Shown here in pieces: positions 60,663 to 64,000 of a DNA stretch of 64,000 bases. Location: contig NZ_SNWW01000007.1 of assembly GCF_004362015.1 (NCBI RefSeq), positions 186,001-250,000 on the forward strand, in the 5' to 3' direction. The stretch's first letter is position 1. The number at the start of each line of letters is the position of its first letter. Under the pieces are notes generated by a model. It was not told where the DNA came from and did no database searches. It worked only from the letters and a program-made list of their open reading frames with translations. The stretch comes from Flavobacterium chryseum. Its GTDB lineage: Bacteria > Bacteroidota > Bacteroidia > Flavobacteriales > Flavobacteriaceae. Made by a program: the position numbers and the translations under genes.

Positions 60663-61382
60663 CTATTCCATTTTAGGTTTAGAATCAGCTTTGTAGCTGC
60701 TTTTAGGATCACTCATATTAACCTCTTTGGTTAGTTTTCCTTTTAAGTAAAATTGCCACATTCCAGCTTTTTTACCGTTCAGGAATTTTCCTTTTGAAGC
60801 TACTACTCCATCAGAATCATAAAAAACAGCATCGCCATTATATTGATCGTTTGCATAAGTAGTTTGCTCTAAAATAATTCCGTTTTGTCCAAACTTCTTA
60901 TAGATTCCTTCTCTCTTACCGTTTTTATACGTCATTTCTTCAGCAACTTTAGAATTCGGATAATAAACCGTTCTTGGTCCTTCAAGTTTTCCGTTTTTAT
61001 AGTTTTCGATTGTCATTACAATTTTAGAAGCTTTGTGATAATATTTCCACTCGCCTTCGTAGTTTTTTCCAATAACCTTTCCTTCGCTTACTTTATTTTT
61101 ACTCTGGTCATAAAAAATATTGTATGCGCTTCCATCGTTAGCTGTAAAATCCCGGGTTGCAATTACATCGCCTTTTTTGGTATCGTCAAAAAATTTAAAT
61201 ACTCCGGTTTCTTTTCCATGACTAAAAGTTCCTTCGTAACGAGGACGTTTAGAAACTTCATAAGTTCCTTTCCACAAACCATCTTTCTTTCCGCTTGCAT
61301 CCAGTTTATTTATATCCGTTTGAGCAGTTATTATGAAAGCATTCAATAATGCCAGTCCAAAAATTATCTTTTTTAAAATCAT
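60663..61382 (-). CDS. Exported MORN-repeat (YwqK-like) protein
   Basis: A 239-residue exported protein: signal peptide (ending IITAQ, about residue 21), then repeated MORN/YwqK-type beta-hairpins of about 22 residues with the pattern YxNGKxxGxxxxxY (GLWKGTYE, GTFSHGKETGVFKFF, GEWKYYHK, YKNGKLEGPRTVYY, YKNGKREGIYKKF, GMWQFYLKGKL). Databases label this family an antitoxin; there is no toxin gene nearby and the signal peptide argues against that. Probably an envelope protein of unknown role. Confidence 0.82.
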   Translation of the reverse strand: MILKKIIFGLALLNAFIITAQTDINKLDASGKKDGLWKGTYEVSKRPRYEGTFSHGKETGVFKFFDDTKKGDVIATRDFTANDGSAYNIFYDQSKNKVSEGKVIGKNYEGEWKYYHKASKIVMTIENYKNGKLEGPRTVYYPNSKVAEEMTYKNGKREGIYKKFGQNGIILEQTTYANDQYNGDAVFYDSDGVVASKGKFLNGKKAGMWQFYLKGKLTKEVNMSDPKSSYKADSKPKME

Positions 61383-61440
61383 TGTATATTCAATTTTAAT
61401 CTTAAACGAAATTGTGCTTTATAAAGTATTTACAGGTATA

Positions 61441-61468
61441 AAAAAATCCCGATAAATCGAGATTTTTT
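61441..61468 (-). terminator. Terminator of yidC
   Basis: A 13-bp stem with one mismatch (AAAAAATCCCGAT with ATCGAGATTTTTT) and a very short loop lies just before the leftward end of yidC (61477). A and T runs are on both sides. Confidence 0.65.
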
Positions 61469-61476
61469 TTATTGTA

Positions 61477-63387
61477 TTATTTTTTCTTATTCTGATTTTT
61501 TGCAGCTTCCTGTTGCTCCATAACTTCCTGAAGACGTTTTTGAAATTTGCTTTGTTTTTTAGGCTCTTTCAATTTATTCTCCTGAATCTGAGCGTGAATT
61601 TTATCCGTATCAACAATATAGTTTTTAATTACGAACATAATTCCGATTGTAATTAAGTTAGATATAAAGTTATATAAACTTAAACCTGCACCATAACTAT
61701 TGAAGAAAATTAACATCATTAATGGCGAAACATAAATCATGATTTTCATCATTTTTGCCATATCCGGCATACCTTCTTGCTGAGGCGCTGCCATTTGCTG
61801 ATCTCCAGAAGTCATTTTCATGTAGAAGAAAATCGCGATTGCTGCCAAAATTGGAAACAAACTAATATGATCTCCATATAAAGGAATATGAAATGGTAAT
61901 TTTACAACAGCATCAAATGAAGATAAATCATTTGCCCAAAGGAAACTTTTTTGTCTTAACTCAAAAGCTGACGGGAAGAACTGGAACGACGCATACATAA
62001 ACGGAAGCTGAATCAATGCCGGAATACATCCTGCCATTGGGTTTACTCCTGCTTTGTTGTACAATTTCATCGTTTCTTGTTGTTTCTTCATTGGGTCTTT
62101 TTTGAATTTCTCTCCCAACTCTGTAATCTCCGGACGTAAAACTTTCATTTTAGCCTGAGACAAGAATGACTTATAGGTGATTGGCGACATCGCCAATTTA
62201 ATAATAATAGTAAAGATAATAATGGCAATTCCGTAAGCGATATAAGAACTTAAAAATCCGAATAACGGAATAAATACCCATCTATTAATCCAACCAAAAA
62301 TTCCCCAACCTAATGGAATAATTTTTTCGAAATTTTTATCGTAAGATTTTAAAGTTTTATAATCAGCTGGTCCAAAATACCAACTCATTTTGTAATCAAT
62401 CTCTCCGTTTGAAAAAGCCAAAGGAACAGTTGCTCTAAATTGTTTGATAAAGGTAGTATCTATTTTTTCATCTTTTACTAAATCGTCAGATTGTAGTTTC
62501 GATTTTTCAAATGGTTTATCGGTAGATAAAATAGTAGTGAAAAAGTGTTGCTTAAAGGCTACATAACTTACTTTTTCAGGCGTTTCTTCTTTACCTACTC
62601 CACTAGGGTTTACGTAATTGTATTTTTCATCATCGTATTCGTACTGGATTTCAGCAAAACGTTTTTCGATAGAAACACTTTTTTCATTTCTGTACGTTTT
62701 CAAATCCCATTGTAAATCTAATGGTTTAGCAGAATTTAAAACTTTATTCAAACCTTGAGAACGAACATCAAAACCAACTAAATAATCATTTGGTTTCAAT
62801 ATGTATTTATATTCTAAAAATTCATTCGCTCCAGCTTTTAAACGCATTGTTAAAACCTGATCACCACCAACTTTTGTTAGTGTTGGTTCGAAATACAAAT
62901 CTTTAGAGTTTAAAGTTCTGTTATCCGTTGTTTGCAACTGAATATTTAAATTAGAATTATTATCTTTAATCAATTCAACTAATTGTTTCGAACCTTTTTC
63001 AAATCTTTCGAATTCTTTAAGAGTAGCTTCAACTATATAACCACCTTTGTTAGCGATTTTAAGTTTTAGTTTTTCGTTTTCAATTGTCGTAAAAGTTTCT
63101 TTTGCAGAAGGAAGTGTAGCAGAATATGCGAATCCACCTAATGTTTTTTGCAGTTGAGCCAACTGAACAGTGTCACCCGGAGTTGCCGCAGCAGCAACCG
63201 GCAAAACAGCTGTTTTAGTTTTATCAGCTTTAGCTTGAGCTTCTTGTTTCGCAACTAACTCTTTTTTGGCTTTTTCAGCAGCAATCTCTTTGTCAGAAGG
63301 CTGATTTTGGTACATAATCCAAATCAAAATTCCAAATATCAATACAAAACCAATGATTGAATTAAGATCAAATTTTTTTTCTTCCAT
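61477..63387 (-). CDS. yidC: Membrane protein insertase YidC
   Basis: A 636-residue insertase of the Gram-negative long type: an N-terminal helix (about 8-26), a large periplasmic domain (about 60-370), and a C-terminal conserved core with five transmembrane helices, including the hydrophilic-groove region (YKSFLSQAKMKVLRPEITELGEKFKKDPMKKQQETMKLY) and GVNPMAGCIPALIQLPFMYASFQF. A charged C-terminal tail (KEPKKQSKFQKRLQEVMEQQEAAKNQNKKK) probably binds ribosomes. It follows the CTP synthase gene on the same strand after 82 bp, a common Bacteroidota order. Confidence 0.97.
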   Translation of the reverse strand: MEEKKFDLNSIIGFVLIFGILIWIMYQNQPSDKEIAAEKAKKELVAKQEAQAKADKTKTAVLPVAAAATPGDTVQLAQLQKTLGGFAYSATLPSAKETFTTIENEKLKLKIANKGGYIVEATLKEFERFEKGSKQLVELIKDNNSNLNIQLQTTDNRTLNSKDLYFEPTLTKVGGDQVLTMRLKAGANEFLEYKYILKPNDYLVGFDVRSQGLNKVLNSAKPLDLQWDLKTYRNEKSVSIEKRFAEIQYEYDDEKYNYVNPSGVGKEETPEKVSYVAFKQHFFTTILSTDKPFEKSKLQSDDLVKDEKIDTTFIKQFRATVPLAFSNGEIDYKMSWYFGPADYKTLKSYDKNFEKIIPLGWGIFGWINRWVFIPLFGFLSSYIAYGIAIIIFTIIIKLAMSPITYKSFLSQAKMKVLRPEITELGEKFKKDPMKKQQETMKLYNKAGVNPMAGCIPALIQLPFMYASFQFFPSAFELRQKSFLWANDLSSFDAVVKLPFHIPLYGDHISLFPILAAIAIFFYMKMTSGDQQMAAPQQEGMPDMAKMMKIMIYVSPLMMLIFFNSYGAGLSLYNFISNLITIGIMFVIKNYIVDTDKIHAQIQENKLKEPKKQSKFQKRLQEVMEQQEAAKNQNKKK

Positions 63388-63469
63388 TATTATTTTAAAA
63401 AAGTTATTCGTTTAAGGCTATTAGTTACGAGTTTAACTCAAATGTTACAACCTACCGGAATTTTAGTTA

Positions 63470-64000
63470 TTATTTTTTATGCGTATTTACAGCAGCAGCC
63501 ACAAAGTGTACAAAAATTGGATGTGGATTTGCTACGGTACTTTTATATTCAGGATGGTATTGTACACCAATGAAAAACGGGTGATTTTCTAACTCAATAA
63601 TTTCTACCAAACCAGTATCAGGATTTACTCCAGAAGCTTTTAAACCGGCTTTTTGCAATTCATCTGCATATTTATTATTGTATTCGTAACGGTGACGGTG
63701 ACGCTCTGAAATCGTTTTTTGACCGTAGATTTTATGTGCTAAAGTATCTGGCTTAATATCACATTTCCAAGCACCAAGACGCATCGTTCCACCTTTATCT
63801 GTAATTGTTTTTTGCGCTTCCATCAAATCTACTACCGGATGTTTTGTTTTTTCATTCATCTCAGTAGAATTCGCTTCTGCATAACCTAAAATATTTCGCG
63901 AATACTCAATTACAGACATTTGCATTCCTAAACAAATTCCGAAAAACGGAATATTATTTTCACGTGCAAAACGAACTGCTTCGATTTTTCCTTCAATACC
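63470..64000 (-). CDS. pyrG: CTP synthase, C-terminal glutaminase part (truncated by window edge)
   Basis: The frame runs open from 64000 leftward to its stop at 63470, so only the C-terminal 176 residues of the roughly 540-residue enzyme are in view. CTP synthase aminates UTP to CTP using glutamine ammonia. The visible part is the class I amidotransferase domain: the nucleophile Cys in FFGICLGMQM, then EKTKHPVVDLMEAQK, HRHRYEYNNKY and the catalytic His/Glu in GVQYHPEYKS. It is cotranscribed with or followed by yidC, 82 bp downstream. Confidence 0.96.
   Translation of the reverse strand, partial: GIEGKIEAVRFARENNIPFFGICLGMQMSVIEYSRNILGYAEANSTEMNEKTKHPVVDLMEAQKTITDKGGTMRLGAWKCDIKPDTLAHKIYGQKTISERHRHRYEYNNKYADELQKAGLKASGVNPDTGLVEIIELENHPFFIGVQYHPEYKSTVANPHPIFVHFVAAAVNTHKK

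Noticed and set aside
60663..61382. YwqK-type antitoxin of a toxin-antitoxin system
   Set aside because: The protein has a signal peptide and MORN-like repeats, and no small toxin gene lies next to it. The antitoxin name of the family is not supported here.
1..64000. CRISPR array
   Set aside because: No regularly spaced direct repeats of 24-40 bp with unique spacers and no cas genes; the repeats found are palindromes or short tandem units.
1..64000. tRNA and rRNA genes
   Set aside because: No gap shows the GGTTCGA-type T-loop together with a cloverleaf or any rRNA-like stretch; most gaps are short and AT-rich.

Overview
The window is a gene-dense, AT-rich stretch of a Bacteroidota chromosome, almost certainly a Flavobacterium or close relative. 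Supporting signs are a SusC/SusD locus with a one-component beta-propeller regulator, a subtilase with a type IX secretion C-terminal domain, Bacteroidota-type families (DUF4834, DUF3810, DUF4268, long YidC, YfhO), start codons mostly without a Shine-Dalgarno sequence, and many intergenic copies of the Bacteroidota -7 promoter element TAnnTTTG. I see no rRNA, tRNA, CRISPR array, phage or transposase gene.

Layout. 1-3.2 kb: end of a BatA-type membrane protein, a dihydroorotase-like protein that has lost its metal ligands, a small DUF4870-like membrane protein and an esterase. 3.3-9.2 kb: a lipoprotein, a metallo-beta-lactamase-fold hydrolase, a conserved 486-residue orphan, bacterioferritin comigratory protein, an endonuclease III without the iron-sulfur ligands and a TPR protein. 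9.6-10.5 kb: an ECF sigma factor with a 47-residue gene behind it and a strong terminator. 10.8-22.5 kb: a compact polysaccharide utilization locus (two GH16 enzymes, PKD lipoprotein, SusD, SusC, sensor-regulator), most likely for laminarin-type beta-1,3-glucan. 22.7-25.5 kb: uvrA. 25.6-33.6 kb: a small membrane protein, an MscS channel, then flippase, glycosyltransferase, YfhO and DUF4834 genes probably serving the cell surface. 33.8-43 kb: outer-membrane protein, GNAT-like protein, lipoprotein, an alpha-oxoamine synthase that may make sphingoid or sulfonolipid bases, NYN/LOTUS protein, a stand-alone glutamate synthase domain, two paralogous lipoproteins and a GH88 gene broken by one in-frame amber codon. 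43-64 kb: mostly housekeeping (ABC exporter, RdgB, DEAD-box helicase, PepD, a second sigma factor with a membrane partner, acyltransferase, CoA pyrophosphatase, nitronate monooxygenase, T9SS subtilase, MnmA, YidC, and the end of CTP synthase).

How genes work together. In the utilization locus, secreted and lipid-anchored GH16 enzymes would cut the glucan, the PKD lipoprotein and SusD would hold fragments, SusC would import them, and the periplasmic propeller regulator would sense them and act through its cytoplasmic helix-turn-helix. Elsewhere the genes form short operons.

The most unusual material lies between genes: two palindromic repeat families (719-804 and 6672-6759; 51136-51214 and 52339-52429), several families of short degenerate repeats, and many symmetric terminators between convergent genes. 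I found no clear, previously undescribed multi-gene system. The best leads are the degenerate dihydroorotase, the amber-interrupted GH88, the cluster-less Nth, the G7 tract in the PKD lipoprotein, and the palindromes flanking the DUF3810 gene.
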